Origin: Candidatus Salinicoccus stercoripullorum | GTDB taxonomy: Bacteria; Bacillota; Bacilli; Staphylococcales; Salinicoccaceae | Direction of reading: 5' to 3' | NCBI GenBank assembly: GCA_019113295.1 | Contig: DXHR01000025.1 | Coordinates: 124,001-188,000, forward strand | DNA length: 64,000 nt | Shown here: positions 8,206 to 17,644 of the stretch, piece after piece | Numbering within the stretch: position 1 is the first letter of the stretch | How the letters are laid out: every line of letters begins with the position of its first letter | Program-made: the position numbers and the translations under genes | The notes under the pieces: model-generated | Databases searched by the model: none | Told to the model about the DNA's origin: nothing | What the model saw: the letters and a program-made list of their open reading frames with translations, nothing else

Positions 8206-9120
8206 CTATTTCAGATTCACATCCAGCCAGCTGAACATGAAATTTTTCCATTCTGCTGCCCGCGCGTCTACTATTCCTGTCACTTCCGTCGCCAGGCTCA
8301 GCCCGTGCTGGCCATGCTGGAAAGTATGAAGTTCCCATGGTATACGGTGTGAATCCAGTGCTTTGGCAAAATCCAGTGAATTCTGTATGAATACGAGCTG
8401 ATCCTCCACTGTATGCCAGATGAAGGTGGGCGGTGTATCCTTTGAAATATGCTGTTTGAGATCGGCCTTCTGTACCATATTATCATCCGGCTCGCTCCCG
8501 AACACCATCCTGGAAGCAATCGACATGTACTGCGGATCCCCTACGCCGCGCGTGTCCGCTATTTTTTTATTGAGCAAATAATCAAGGATCGGGTATCCCA
8601 GCACCTGGAAATCCGGACGGTACCATCTCGGCTCATCCCCGACCTTTTCTTCCAGCCATTTACTGTTCCAGTGGACCCCGAGGCTTGCTGCAAGATGGCC
8701 GCCGGCTGAGAAACCGACTACACCAATCTTATCCGGGTTCACATTGAATTCATGGCAATTTTCCCTGATGAATGTCATTGTTTTTGCAAGTTCTGTAAGA
8801 GGACCCGGGAATTCGGAACCAAGGACGGTTTCATCCGCAACGGCTGATGCTATCTGATACAGTTCATCCCGATCAGTCTTCCTGCCTTCCTTCCTGATGG
8901 CGGAACCGAGAGTCGAGTACCTCAGTATGAAAACATGGTACCCTTTTGCCAGAAATTCATAAGCGACAGGTTCCGCTTCCCTGTCAGACACATACATATA
9001 GCTGCCGCCCGGGCATATGACGACTGCCGGCCGCCCTTCTTTGTCATGCAGCGGATTTTCACTCAGCATCATAGTAACTTCTGCATGGTTGTCACCTATA
9101 TAAAAACTTTGTAATATCAT
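8206..9120 (-). CDS. Alpha/beta hydrolase, BD-FAE/esterase-lipase type
   Basis: 304-residue cytosolic hydrolase with the oxyanion motif PGGSYMYVS (37-45, HGGG-like) and nucleophile elbow GFSAGG with Ser138. The likely acid Asp240 (HTVEDQLV) and base His272 (HGQHGLSL) complete the triad. The architecture matches the acetylxylan esterase/polysaccharide-related esterases (COG0657 group); the natural ester is unknown. It begins 15 bases after the end of the GNAT gene on the same strand and is probably cotranscribed with it. Confidence 0.88.
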   Translation of the reverse strand: MILQSFYIGDNHAEVTMMLSENPLHDKEGRPAVVICPGGSYMYVSDREAEPVAYEFLAKGYHVFILRYSTLGSAIRKEGRKTDRDELYQIASAVADETVLGSEFPGPLTELAKTMTFIRENCHEFNVNPDKIGVVGFSAGGHLAASLGVHWNSKWLEEKVGDEPRWYRPDFQVLGYPILDYLLNKKIADTRGVGDPQYMSIASRMVFGSEPDDNMVQKADLKQHISKDTPPTFIWHTVEDQLVFIQNSLDFAKALDSHRIPWELHTFQHGQHGLSLATEVTGIVDARAAEWKNFMFSWLDVNLK

Positions 9121-9135
9121 GTAGCTCTGCCTCCA

Positions 9136-9630
9136 TCAATTGATCAGACGGTAAAGGTAGAGTTCATTGGTATATTCACCGTCTATAAGGAGTGAATCAA
9201 TACGCTCTCCTTCCGTCAGGAATCCAAGTGTTCTGTATAATTCAATCAGATGCGTCCGGTTGACCGGCAGGGATAATTCCAGACGGTATATACCGTTGTT
9301 GCCCGCCCATCTGATGCCTGCATTCAGCAGCTCTTTCCCGATCCGGTCCTGATCCGCCATTTCCCTGATGCCGAGGGATACGTTCGCACGGTGTTTCGTC
9401 ATCTCGACATTGTTGCCGAAAAGGCTCATATACCCTTTCATCTCCCCGTCATCCAGCGCAACCAGAATCTGCTTTCTCGCATCCTGAAGGACATTTGAAA
9501 ACAGATTTTCCATGTCTGATACGGTCATGACTTCATCTCCGCTGAACCTTCCGAAACCGAATGAATCCAACGAAGCCAGCAAGTTCAAGAAACTTTCTAT
9601 ATCCTTCATTTCAATCGCCCGAATCTCCAT
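9136..9630 (-). CDS. GNAT-family N-acetyltransferase
   Basis: 164-residue acetyltransferase with MEIRAIEMKDIESFLNLLASLD at the N-terminus, the cofactor region VSLGIREMADQDRIGKELLNAGIRWA (near 85-110) and the ELYRTLGFLTEGERID ending typical of RimI/PhnO-like members. The acetyl-CoA loop (DQDRIG) deviates from the usual Q/RxxGxG/A. ATG at 9630 is six bases after AGAGGG; the upstream TTG is less well placed. Substrate unknown. Confidence 0.85.
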   Translation of the reverse strand: MEIRAIEMKDIESFLNLLASLDSFGFGRFSGDEVMTVSDMENLFSNVLQDARKQILVALDDGEMKGYMSLFGNNVEMTKHRANVSLGIREMADQDRIGKELLNAGIRWAGNNGIYRLELSLPVNRTHLIELYRTLGFLTEGERIDSLLIDGEYTNELYLYRLIN

Positions 9631-9723
9631 TATCAACCCTCTTCCCTAAACAGTACTTCCAATCTTCCCTTCCATTTTATCAGAATTTCCGCCGAACACC
9701 TAAAGTTTGCATATCATGCTAAA

Positions 9724-9743
9724 ATGGATATATAAATATCCAT
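9724..9743 (+). repeat. Perfect inverted repeat at the promoter of the phosphatase gene
   Basis: ATGGATAT-ATAA-ATATCCAT, an 8-bp inverted repeat with a 4-base spacer, lies two bases before the ribosome site of the next gene and over its probable -10 region (TTGCAT about 17 bases upstream). Confidence 0.55.
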
Positions 9744-9754
9744 GAGGTGAAAGC

Positions 9755-10330
9755 ATGACGAAAATTTGTTTAGTAAGGCATGGGCTGACAGATTATAACG
9801 CCCAGAGGAAACTGCAGGGAGCATCAGACATTCCTCTTAATCGCGAAGGGGAATATCAGGCGGAATGCGCCCGAGAAAAATTGAAAGATTATCATTTCGA
9901 CGTCATTATCACGAGCCCTCTTATGAGAGCGTACAGGACTGCTGAGATAATCAATGAATACCACGGCCTTGAGATCGAAACCATGGACGAACTGAAAGAG
10001 CAGTCCTTCGGTCCGCTTGAAGGTCACCATATAGATGATGTTCATGAGAAGTATCCCGACGGCATCTTTCCGGGCGCCGAGACTTTTGAGTCATTGTCAA
10101 ACCGGGTGGCCGGAGCGATTAGTGAGATAGAACGGAAATACCCGGAGAAGCACATTCTCTTGACGGCCCACTCCAGAACGATAAAATCCATACTCTCCCT
10201 CTACAGTGAGGAAATCCATATGTTCGAAACAAAACTGGATAACTGCAGTTTGAGCCATATCGAATGTGTAGATTCCAAGTGGTCAGTCAATGATTTCAAC
10301 ATCACCACACAGCCTGCAGTCGACAGATGA
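9755..10330 (+). CDS. Histidine phosphatase family protein (phosphoglycerate mutase-like)
   Basis: 191-residue branch-1 histidine phosphatase. LVRHG with Arg8-His9 (phospho-acceptor His9), Arg58 in SPLMRAYRTAE, an acidic Glu82 in ELKEQSFG and a second catalytic His139 in TAHSRTIKS are all present. The usual second-His HG is HS here. CobC/YhfR-like broad-specificity phosphatases are the closest type; substrate unknown. GAGGTGA is eight bases before ATG. Ends at a bidirectional terminator facing cstA. Confidence 0.88.
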   Translation: MTKICLVRHGLTDYNAQRKLQGASDIPLNREGEYQAECAREKLKDYHFDVIITSPLMRAYRTAEIINEYHGLEIETMDELKEQSFGPLEGHHIDDVHEKYPDGIFPGAETFESLSNRVAGAISEIERKYPEKHILLTAHSRTIKSILSLYSEEIHMFETKLDNCSLSHIECVDSKWSVNDFNITTQPAVDR

Positions 10331-10359
10331 AAAAAGAAGGCCTCCCGGCCTTCTTTTTT
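10329..10359. terminator. Bidirectional terminator
   Basis: GAAGGCC/GGCCTTC stem flanked by A6 and T6, between the convergent phosphatase and cstA genes. Confidence 0.9.
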
Positions 10360-11809
10360 ATGCTTCGGTTTTTGCCGGTATCTGGTAATCGATCAGGAAG
10401 CCTTCCTGCCCGACGGTTTTCTTATAGACCCGGTAGAAGTAGATCATCCATATGATTGTTCCGGCTACACCGCCGGCGTAAGCAATGTTCAGCTCCAGCC
10501 CAAGGCCGATCTGTGCATACAATATATATGTGATGACATTGAATGTCATGAACACTGCAGGCACAGTCGCGACCCAGTGATTTTTCTTAGCCAGCAGAAG
10601 ATACATTACACCGACCCAAAGGGCAATGACTGCGGTCATCTGGTTCGCCCAGGAGAAATATCTCCAGAGTATTGTGAAGTCGATCTGGGTCAATACAAAA
10701 CTGATGACAAACATCGGGACCGCAATGGCAAAACGTTTCCACAGTTCTCCCTGAGTGAAGGACAGATAGTCTGCAACGACCATGCGGGCACTTCTGAAAG
10801 CAGTATCTCCGCTGGTAATCGGCAGTACGATGACACCGAGGACTGCAATCGTTCCGAGAGCTGAACCGAGCAGCAATGTTGAAGCTTCCGACACGACAAG
10901 TGCCGCTTCCCCTGCAGCCAGCACTTCAGCGAGTCCGCCGTAACCGTCAAACAGGCTCATTGCGGCAGCAGCCCATATCATTGCGATGATACCTTCTGCA
11001 ATCATCATGCCGTAGAAGATCATCCGCCCGTTCGATTCCCTCTGTGTCGTCCTTGAGATGATCGGTGACTGTGTTGCATGGAATCCGGAAAGGGCACCGC
11101 ACGTAATCGTGAAGAACAGCAGCGGGAAAATCGGTGCGTTGTCAGGGTGCATGTTGGACAATGAAAGTTCCGGAATCGGCGCACCGGTCTGCACGAGCCT
11201 GAATCCTATTGCAAAGGCACTGAACAACAGCACCGCGCCAAAGAATGGATAGATTTTGCCGATGATCTTATCAATCGGCAGCACTGTCGAGAGAATATAA
11301 TATAAAAAGATAACCCCGATTATGACTCCAAGTGCCACCCTGCCGTCCATCAGTGAATGGAGCAGTATTGCCGGAGAAGTGACAAACACAGTACCCACCA
11401 GCAGGAGAAGCAGTACGGTGAACAGATTGACGACATGCTTCATGCCGTTTCCCAGAAACTTGCTCGCAAGCGCCGGCAGATGTGCCCCTTTATTCCTGAT
11501 GGAGATCATACCGGTCAGGTAATCATGGACTGCTCCAGCAAATATCGAGCCGACCACAATCCAGATGAAGGCGACCGGGCCGTAAAGCGCTCCCATGATC
11601 GGGCCGAAAATGGGACCGACACCGGCAATGTTCAATAGCTGGATCAACGAGTTCGTACGTGTATTCATCGGCAGATAGTCGACGCCGTCGTTCTGTTCAT
11701 AGGCGGGTGTCGGACGGTCGTTTTTAAGTCCGAACATCCTGTCGATGTATTTGCCGTATGTAAAATAACCGATGATCAGAAGCACTATGGAAATAAAAAA
11801 TGTAATCAA
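10358..11809 (-). CDS. cstA: Carbon starvation protein CstA family transporter
   Basis: 483-residue polytopic membrane protein, the short (Gram-positive/BtsT-like) form of CstA, a proton-driven importer of peptides or pyruvate used when preferred carbon runs out. Conserved signatures are NIAGVGPIFGPIMGALYGP (61-79), GAVHDYLTG (91-99), CGALSGFHATQSP (about 234-246) and ITSGDTAFRSAR (about 325-336), in a sea of hydrophobic helices. The start is TTG (11807-11809), seven bases after AGGAGG. Its promoter is covered by a CcpA-type cre site, fitting catabolite repression. Confidence 0.93.
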   Translation of the reverse strand: MITFFISIVLLIIGYFTYGKYIDRMFGLKNDRPTPAYEQNDGVDYLPMNTRTNSLIQLLNIAGVGPIFGPIMGALYGPVAFIWIVVGSIFAGAVHDYLTGMISIRNKGAHLPALASKFLGNGMKHVVNLFTVLLLLLVGTVFVTSPAILLHSLMDGRVALGVIIGVIFLYYILSTVLPIDKIIGKIYPFFGAVLLFSAFAIGFRLVQTGAPIPELSLSNMHPDNAPIFPLLFFTITCGALSGFHATQSPIISRTTQRESNGRMIFYGMMIAEGIIAMIWAAAAMSLFDGYGGLAEVLAAGEAALVVSEASTLLLGSALGTIAVLGVIVLPITSGDTAFRSARMVVADYLSFTQGELWKRFAIAVPMFVISFVLTQIDFTILWRYFSWANQMTAVIALWVGVMYLLLAKKNHWVATVPAVFMTFNVITYILYAQIGLGLELNIAYAGGVAGTIIWMIYFYRVYKKTVGQEGFLIDYQIPAKTEA

Positions 11810-11844
11810 TGCAATACCTCCTGTGTTAAAATGATATGTAAATA

Positions 11845-11873
11845 ATTAAAGCACATAAATCGTTTTTGTGAAA
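11845..11873 (-). promoter_or_regulatory. Promoter of cstA
   Basis: Minus strand TTTCAC (11868-11873), 17-base spacer, TTTAAT (11845-11850) with TGN just before it (extended -10). Confidence 0.6.
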
Positions 11874-11883
11874 GCGCTTTTCA
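11869..11883 (+). promoter_or_regulatory. cre site (CcpA operator) over the cstA promoter
   Basis: TGAAAGCGCTTTTCA matches the cre consensus TGWAARCGYTWNCW at 13 of 14 positions and contains the palindrome AAAGCGCTTT. It overlaps the cstA -35 box and is about 30 bases before the divergent hydrolase gene. Confidence 0.8.
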
Positions 11884-11912
11884 AAAAAATTGTTTAGGAG
11901 TAATCAGTTAAA

Positions 11913-12965
11913 ATGCAGACAATCGTTTCAAACATACAGGAATTCAGGGGCAGCCATTATGACTACGGTGTTCTCCAGGCACAGCAGCTTAAAGAGACAC
12001 CCTATATGGCGAACAGGAACTATGAATGGCTCAAAAGACGCCCGAAGTTCTCTCTCGATTATATGGAAACGAAAAGCCTCTATCAGAAATTTGCACCCGC
12101 CATATGGGAAGAGCTCCGTGGGCTGCAGGATGAACTGAAGATTTCGGACATGGAAGTCCTTTTGAATCTGGCCCACTACAGAGTCTCACCCAGGGATTCA
12201 GGATGCAGTATCTACTTTGATGACCACAGCTTCATCAGAAATTATGATTACCATCCGAGTACATATGACGGAATGTACAAACTGTTCCAGCCGGAGCAGG
12301 GATTCGCCCATATCGGACCGGCCTCCCGGGTTACCGGAAGAATGGACGGCATGAATGAACAGGGCCTTGTCATGGGCTATAATTTCATGAACCGCAAGCA
12401 GCCGTTCGACGGCTTCACATGTTTCATCATCGGCAGGTTCATACTTGAATTATGCGAAAGTACCGACGATGCCAGACAACTTTTAAAAGAACTACCCCAC
12501 CGTGGCGGGTTCAGCTATGTCATCCAGGACAAAAACGACGACTCATTCATTGCGGAAACATCAGCCAGGGGCGTCGCCTTCAGGAATTCAAACGTCTGTA
12601 CGAATCATTATGAGCTGCTCGATGGGGAAAACCGGAGATATCTGACCGACTCGCTTGAACGCCTGACAATACTTGAGAGTGCCGGCTCCCCTTCAAAAGC
12701 TGATCTCATCGAACTGTTCACTGACCGGAGGCACGGGCTCTTCGTGGATAATTATAAAAGCTGGGCCGGAACGATACACACAAGTTTCTATGACAAAAAT
12801 AACCTTATCGCCGGTATCCGTCTTGGAGAAAACACAACACTGAATGAGTTCGATTTCAAAAGCTGGCTGCACGGTAACCCGCTCGGCCTTAAAGAAATAA
12901 AAGGAATACTTGAGACAGACTTGAAATTCACAAACGCCGACTGGCAGAAAACAAGAAGCCGCTAA
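11913..12965 (+). CDS. C45/choloylglycine hydrolase-like N-terminal nucleophile amidohydrolase
   Basis: 350-residue protein of the acyltransferase/linear-amide hydrolase group (isopenicillin N acyltransferase, YxeI-like). The probable nucleophile is Cys98 in DSGCSIYF, which becomes N-terminal after self-cleavage in C45 enzymes; RNYDYHPS (109-116) and GMNEQGLVMGYN (about 146-157) are further Ntn signatures. The substrate (acyl-amine, penicillin, bile-salt-like amide) is open. ATG at 11913 is 12 bases after TAGGAG, somewhat long. Divergent from cstA, sharing the cre-bearing gap. Confidence 0.82.
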   Translation: MQTIVSNIQEFRGSHYDYGVLQAQQLKETPYMANRNYEWLKRRPKFSLDYMETKSLYQKFAPAIWEELRGLQDELKISDMEVLLNLAHYRVSPRDSGCSIYFDDHSFIRNYDYHPSTYDGMYKLFQPEQGFAHIGPASRVTGRMDGMNEQGLVMGYNFMNRKQPFDGFTCFIIGRFILELCESTDDARQLLKELPHRGGFSYVIQDKNDDSFIAETSARGVAFRNSNVCTNHYELLDGENRRYLTDSLERLTILESAGSPSKADLIELFTDRRHGLFVDNYKSWAGTIHTSFYDKNNLIAGIRLGENTTLNEFDFKSWLHGNPLGLKEIKGILETDLKFTNADWQKTRSR

Positions 12966-12988
12966 TGCATCTGCATTAGCGGCTTCTT
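12953..12988. terminator. Bidirectional terminator
   Basis: A 17-bp stem AAGAAGCCGCTAATGCA/TGCATTAGCGGCTTCTT with a 2-base gap; it includes the hydrolase stop codon and abuts the end of the convergent permease gene. Confidence 0.9.
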
Positions 12989-12990
12989 CT

Positions 12991-14919
12991 CTACATACTC
13001 CGCCTGACCACTTTTCTGTAGTTCTGAAGTGACAGGATGCCAAACAGGGAGTACAGGACAATATATCCGCCCATCACTGTAAGCATAGGGGCCCACATGG
13101 CTGTCCCGAACAGGAACCATCCCGCCCGGACTGCAAAATACGTATGCAGCAGGCCAATCAAAAGCGGTATGCCGAATGTGATAATCATCTTGATGGAAAG
13201 ACCTTTCATGATTTCATTTTCGGAAAACCCAAGTTTCCTCAGAATACTGTAGCTGTCCTTTTCATCCTCACTTTCACCAATCTGTTTGAAGTAGAGGATG
13301 CACCCGGATGTAAGGAGGAAGGCAAAGCCGACGAAGCCGATGATGAACATCATCATACCTGTTGTCTGCATCAGATTCGTATACTGGCTGATTTTGGATT
13401 CAAAGCCGGGGTGATCTTCTATGTCCATCATATTATGGATGTCCATGCTGTCCTCACCCGTGATGTTCAAGCCATACATCGCTTCGGGTTTTGGATATTC
13501 CTCATCAGGAATGTAATGGGAATCCATCTCTTCATAGACTGCCTCATCCACGATTACCGTCGGCATGCCGAAGGATATGAATGATGGAAGAACAGCACCG
13601 GATTCAATTTTCGTCAATTCCAGTGTGTGCTCATAATCGCCGCTGTGGAATGTAAGCGGCTCTCCGGTTTCAAATGTCACAACCGATTCAAGATATGACT
13701 GTACACCGGTGACCACCGTTTCATTCCCGCCCACATCAACCTCATCGACGCTTTCATCGCTGACCACGTTCAGCTTCAGGTCCTGCTGACCGGTCTGGTC
13801 CTCCTGATTACGGTCGATGGCGACGGCACCCTCATCTTTCACTTCGTACTCGATCAGAGGCCTTTCGACACTTTCGTATCCGATCCCCTCTTCCTGAAGC
13901 ATCTCTTCAGAGTAGTGCAGACCTTCTTCTTCATAGAAGATATAGTCCTCGGGTGTCTGGGATTCAACCGTCCGGTCCACCGAGTAGTAACTGATGTAGG
14001 ACAGTGACATGAGGCCCATGCTGAGCGCGCTTACCACACTGATCAGTGTCAGGAGGAAAGCATTGGATTTCATCTTGAACATGATGCTGGTCAGTGACAG
14101 CACGTCATTCACATTGACATGTCCGCCCTTTGACTTCCTGATCATGTTGAAGATGAAGGCGACGGAAAATTTGAATGTGATGTATGTCCCGATGATTGTC
14201 AGAAACAGGATGCCAAACAGAAGCGGCACGATGATCATGACAAAATCAAAAATTTTTGTGGAAAGCCAATATCCCGATATGATCATCAGCAGCCCGATGA
14301 TGCCAAATGCCACAGTGCCTTTGCCGATCCTTTTATGCCCGGACTCACTCGCACGGTCCAGATTGAGCATTCTGATCAGTCTCGTCTTTTTCAGGAAGAC
14401 GAAGTTCTGTATCATGAGAAGTGCAAAAATGACGATATACAGCACCGCTGTCTGAATAACGGCTTCCATTGAAAAACTCAAACCGACCGGCAGATCTATC
14501 TGCATCACCCTCAGCAATATCATCAACAGCATCCTTGATACAAGGAAGCCAAATCCGATGCCGAGGATCAGACTCCCGAAGTAGATTATCGCATTTTCCA
14601 GCAGTAGTATCCTGAAGACTTTATTCCTGCTCAGCCCGATCAGCTGGAACAATGCAAGTTCCCTGTTGCGTCTTTTCAGGAAGATGGCATTCGCAAACAT
14701 GACAAAAGCGATGATGATGAATATCAGAAGGACCGATCCGACAAGGAACCCTGTCGACATCATTGCTCCCGAGGAGAGCTCTTTCTGTGCACTTTCGTCT
14801 TTTGACATCAGCACGAATGAAAAGTACAATGCGACACTGAACACAAGTGCAAAGATATACAGTGTATAATTACTCATGTTCTTAAAGAAGTTTTTCAAAA
14901 TGATGCTGTTAAGACTCAA
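12991..14919 (-). CDS. BceB/VraG-type ABC transporter permease
   Basis: About 642 residues with the layout of peptide-antibiotic resistance permeases: an N-terminal helix (IYTL-like [16 protein letters not shown]), FtsX-type helices, a large extracellular domain of roughly 200 acidic residues (about 320-545) and three terminal helices. With its ATPase it would detoxify bacitracin/nisin-like peptides bound to lipid II-cycle intermediates and signal to the histidine kinase. Homologues start at the equivalent of [11 protein letters not shown], so TTG at 14919 is preferred; GTG codons at 14931 and 14928 are alternatives. It overlaps the end of the ATPase gene. Confidence 0.9.
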   Translation of the reverse strand: MSLNSIILKNFFKNMSNYTLYIFALVFSVALYFSFVLMSKDESAQKELSSGAMMSTGFLVGSVLLIFIIIAFVMFANAIFLKRRNRELALFQLIGLSRNKVFRILLLENAIIYFGSLILGIGFGFLVSRMLLMILLRVMQIDLPVGLSFSMEAVIQTAVLYIVIFALLMIQNFVFLKKTRLIRMLNLDRASESGHKRIGKGTVAFGIIGLLMIISGYWLSTKIFDFVMIIVPLLFGILFLTIIGTYITFKFSVAFIFNMIRKSKGGHVNVNDVLSLTSIMFKMKSNAFLLTLISVVSALSMGLMSLSYISYYSVDRTVESQTPEDYIFYEEEGLHYSEEMLQEEGIGYESVERPLIEYEVKDEGAVAIDRNQEDQTGQQDLKLNVVSDESVDEVDVGGNETVVTGVQSYLESVVTFETGEPLTFHSGDYEHTLELTKIESGAVLPSFISFGMPTVIVDEAVYEEMDSHYIPDEEYPKPEAMYGLNITGEDSMDIHNMMDIEDHPGFESKISQYTNLMQTTGMMMFIIGFVGFAFLLTSGCILYFKQIGESEDEKDSYSILRKLGFSENEIMKGLSIKMIITFGIPLLIGLLHTYFAVRAGWFLFGTAMWAPMLTVMGGYIVLYSLFGILSLQNYRKVVRRSM

Positions 14920-15667
14920 CGCCGACACCACCCAGCACGCTCTGTGTATTCATGATTTCCTTGTAGAATTCTTCCTGTGAACTTTCTCCGCGGCGGAGGG
15001 TCGAATAGACAAGACCGTCTTTTAAGAATATTACCCGGCTGGAATAGCTTGCCGCTGTAGCGTCATGCGTAACCATCACGATTGTGGAATTGCTTAATTC
15101 ATTCAAAGTCTGCAGTTTACCAAGCAGATTGCTCGCTGCTTTTGAGTCCAGGGCGCCTGTCGGTTCATCTGCAAAAATTATCTTGGGCTGATGGATGAAC
15201 GCCCGTGCAGCACTTGTACGCTGCATCTGTCCGCCTGAAATTGCATATGGGTATTTATCCTGAAGATCATATATACCGAGTTCATTCGCAACAAGTTCAA
15301 ACTGTTTTTCAACTTCTGTCTTTTTCATGTTCCTTATGGAAAGCGGCAGAAGAATGTTCTCTTTGACCGTGAGCGTATTCAGCAGATTATACTCCTGGAA
15401 TATGAAACCGAGGTCATTTTTCCTGAAATTGGCCAATTTCTTATCTTTCAGTCCGGTAATATCCCGGCCTTCTATGATGATGTGACCACTTGTCGCCCGG
15501 TCAATGGAGCTGAGTACATTCAGCAGTGTGGTCTTTCCCGAACCTGATGCCCCCATTATCGAAACAAATTCCCCTTTTTCGATGCTCATGTCGATCCCTT
15601 TTAACACTTCAGTCCTGTTGAGTCTGCTTCCATATGTTTTTTTAATATCTTTTGCTTCAAGAATCAT
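14909..15667 (-). CDS. BceA/VraF-type ABC transporter ATP-binding protein
   Basis: 252-residue ATPase with Walker A GASGSGKT (39-46), Q-loop FQEYNLL, signature-like ISGGQMQR (about 144-151), Walker [14 protein letters not shown] and switch THD. The family drives BceB-type permeases. ATG at 15667 follows GGAGGG. The gene follows the sensor kinase after a 106-base gap containing an 11-bp palindrome, and overlaps the permease. Confidence 0.95.
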   Translation of the reverse strand: MILEAKDIKKTYGSRLNRTEVLKGIDMSIEKGEFVSIMGASGSGKTTLLNVLSSIDRATSGHIIIEGRDITGLKDKKLANFRKNDLGFIFQEYNLLNTLTVKENILLPLSIRNMKKTEVEKQFELVANELGIYDLQDKYPYAISGGQMQRTSAARAFIHQPKIIFADEPTGALDSKAASNLLGKLQTLNELSNSTIVMVTHDATAASYSSRVIFLKDGLVYSTLRRGESSQEEFYKEIMNTQSVLGGVGVES

Positions 15668-15755
15668 GACGATCCCTCCGTCTCTAATTTGTTTCTATGT
15701 ATATGATACGACGCAGATTCAAAAGTTTCGTTTGATTCTCATTACAGAAATACAA

Positions 15756-15783
15756 AACCATGTGACATAATCGTCACATGGTT
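15756..15783 (-). terminator. Perfect 11-bp palindrome: kinase-gene terminator and/or response-regulator operator
   Basis: AACCATGTGAC-N6-GTCACATGGTT. The kinase stop codon is inside the stem. The minus-strand T-run after it is interrupted (TTTTGTATTTCTG), so termination is possible but weak; the position about 90 bases before the ABC ATPase start also suits an operator. Confidence 0.6.
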
Positions 15784-16775
15784 GCAACATGCTGGAACTT
15801 GTTCTTTTTAGGCAATATCACAGTAACTGTGGTGCCCTCCCCGTAAACGGATTCGACATGCAGCCTGATGTCCATCGCACGTGCTGCTTCCTTAGCCAGA
15901 TATAACCCCATTCCCGTGGCCTGACTGTCCCCGTGATCGCTTGTGGATGTGAACCCGGCCTCAAAAATCCTCGGCAGATCCCGTTCTCTTATGCCCCTGC
16001 CTCTGTCTTTTATCCTGAGCACCGGCCATCCTTCATCCAGAAAACTCTCAATGTCGATATCGCTGTTCTCCGAATACTTTACACTGTTCATGATGCACTG
16101 GTCGATGATGAATGAAAACCATTTGAGATCTGTCTCCATATGATTTTGATGAAGATGAAGGTTGAAACCGATCCCTTTTTCTATGCACAGAGTCCGAAGC
16201 TTCCGGAGGGCGGCCGTGATGACCTGCTCTATTTCGATATTTTCGATATACAGATCATTGCTGATATTTGACAGTCTCCTGTCATAGAGCATTTCATTCA
16301 TCATTGAATCAAGACGCAGCCATTCCTCTTCAAGACCCTGTCTTTTAGAGTCTTTCAGATCACCGATTATGAGCTTCATCGTAGTCATCGGCATTTTCAT
16401 ATCGTGGATCCATTTCGTCATCTCATCCAGATTCTCCCTCGTTTTCATGGACTCACTCTCAAGAAGTTCATTGTGGTTTTTCAGGAACTTTTCCATTTTG
16501 TCATCAACCATCTTCTGGTACGGTGTCTCAGGTACCGGGAGACTGTCAATGTCACTGATTCTCTCCAGACTACCGAATTCCTGCCTGTATTTTCTGCCTC
16601 TATAGTAATCAATGACAAGAAACATCAAAAAGATGACAAGGTTGACGACAGCGATATATATCAATGATACATTCGGTATTTCCGTATCCAGAAGACCGAG
16701 TATGAGAATCGACAGACTCAGAAGGCAGAACAACATTATCCACGGCATTTTCTGCTTAATATAGATAAGAATCAC
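15774..16775 (-). CDS. BceS/GraS-like intramembrane-sensing histidine kinase
   Basis: 333 residues: two membrane helices (about 11-29 and 38-56) joined by a loop of fewer than 10 residues, no extracellular sensor domain, then a dimerisation domain with phospho-acceptor His124 (KWIHDMKMPMT), N-box Asn230, G1 box DRGRG (257-261) and G2 GMGLYLAKE. This layout is that of kinases that sense peptide antibiotics through a BceAB transporter. The GTG start overlaps the response-regulator stop (GTGA), implying translational coupling. Confidence 0.94.
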   Translation of the reverse strand: MILIYIKQKMPWIMLFCLLSLSILILGLLDTEIPNVSLIYIAVVNLVIFLMFLVIDYYRGRKYRQEFGSLERISDIDSLPVPETPYQKMVDDKMEKFLKNHNELLESESMKTRENLDEMTKWIHDMKMPMTTMKLIIGDLKDSKRQGLEEEWLRLDSMMNEMLYDRRLSNISNDLYIENIEIEQVITAALRKLRTLCIEKGIGFNLHLHQNHMETDLKWFSFIIDQCIMNSVKYSENSDIDIESFLDEGWPVLRIKDRGRGIRERDLPRIFEAGFTSTSDHGDSQATGMGLYLAKEAARAMDIRLHVESVYGEGTTVTVILPKKNKFQHVATM

Positions 16776-17449
16776 TCCCTGATCATATAGCCCAGTCCAG
16801 TCTTGGTGATGATCGCATCCGCAAGCCCCATATCCTCAAGCTTATTCCGGATTCTGTTGACATTCACTGTCAGCGTATTGTCACTGATGAATTTTGAATC
16901 ATCCCACAACTGTTCAATGATGGACTCGCGCGCCACAACCTGTCCCGGACTCTTCATGAGTATGGAGAGGATGAAAGATTCATTTTTGGTCAGGCTCGCA
17001 TGCACCTCCCCCCTTGAGACTGTCAGTTTCCTGAAGTCGAATACAGCATCCCTGAACTTGACAACATCCATTTCCTGATTCTGATACTGATACACCCGTC
17101 TCAGCAGCGCCTGGACTTTCGCCACCAGTACATCAAAATTGAACGGCTTCTGTATATAGTCATCACTGCCCATCTGCATGCTCATCACCATATCCGACGG
17201 GTGATCCCTGGAAGACAGAAAGATTATGGGCAGACTGGAAATGTCCCTGATTCGTCGGCACCAGTAAAAGCCATCATATTTAGGGAGGGTAATATCTATG
17301 ATTACAAGATCCGGCTCCCCTTTGATGAAATCATTCATCACATTCGAGAAATCAGTGACACCGAATACGCTGTAATCCCACTCTGCGAGCCTTTTTTCCA
17401 GTTCCCTGAACAGGCTTTCATCATCTTCTATTATGAAAATCTTCGACAT
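16772..17449 (-). CDS. BceR/GraR-like OmpR-family response regulator
   Basis: 225 residues: receiver domain with Asp9/Asp10, phospho-site Asp52 (IIDITLPKYDG) and Lys in YIQKPF, then a winged-helix DNA-binding domain (TVSRGEVHASLTKNESFILS to TKTGLGYMIRE). ATG at 17449 is preceded by GGAGGGG; the longer upstream reading is not needed. First gene of a four-gene regulator-kinase-ATPase-permease cluster. Expected to activate the ABC genes upon bacitracin/nisin-type stress. Confidence 0.95.
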   Translation of the reverse strand: MSKIFIIEDDESLFRELEKRLAEWDYSVFGVTDFSNVMNDFIKGEPDLVIIDITLPKYDGFYWCRRIRDISSLPIIFLSSRDHPSDMVMSMQMGSDDYIQKPFNFDVLVAKVQALLRRVYQYQNQEMDVVKFRDAVFDFRKLTVSRGEVHASLTKNESFILSILMKSPGQVVARESIIEQLWDDSKFISDNTLTVNVNRIRNKLEDMGLADAIITKTGLGYMIRE

Positions 17450-17468
17450 ATAATCACTTCCCCTCCGA

Positions 17469-17516
17469 ATATCCAGTATAAAAATATCCAGCTCCATTAT
17501 ATATGAAACCGGATAT
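17469..17516 (-). repeat. Triplicated GGATAT motif upstream of the response regulator
   Basis: ATATCCAG at 17469-17476 and 17484-17491 (15 bases apart) and the opposite orientation GGATAT at 17511-17516 lie in the 5' region. A TTGACA lies further upstream on the minus strand, but I see no convincing matched -10. Confidence 0.35.
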
Positions 17517-17644
17517 TTTGTATCGTGCAGCAATATATAATTGTCAAATCCCATTTTGGAAGTCTGTCTGCAGAAAACATACTGTCCATCTCCGGCCTGA
17601 GTTCAAGTTACAGTGAAAAATACTTTTCCCATGTGGAAAGACCT

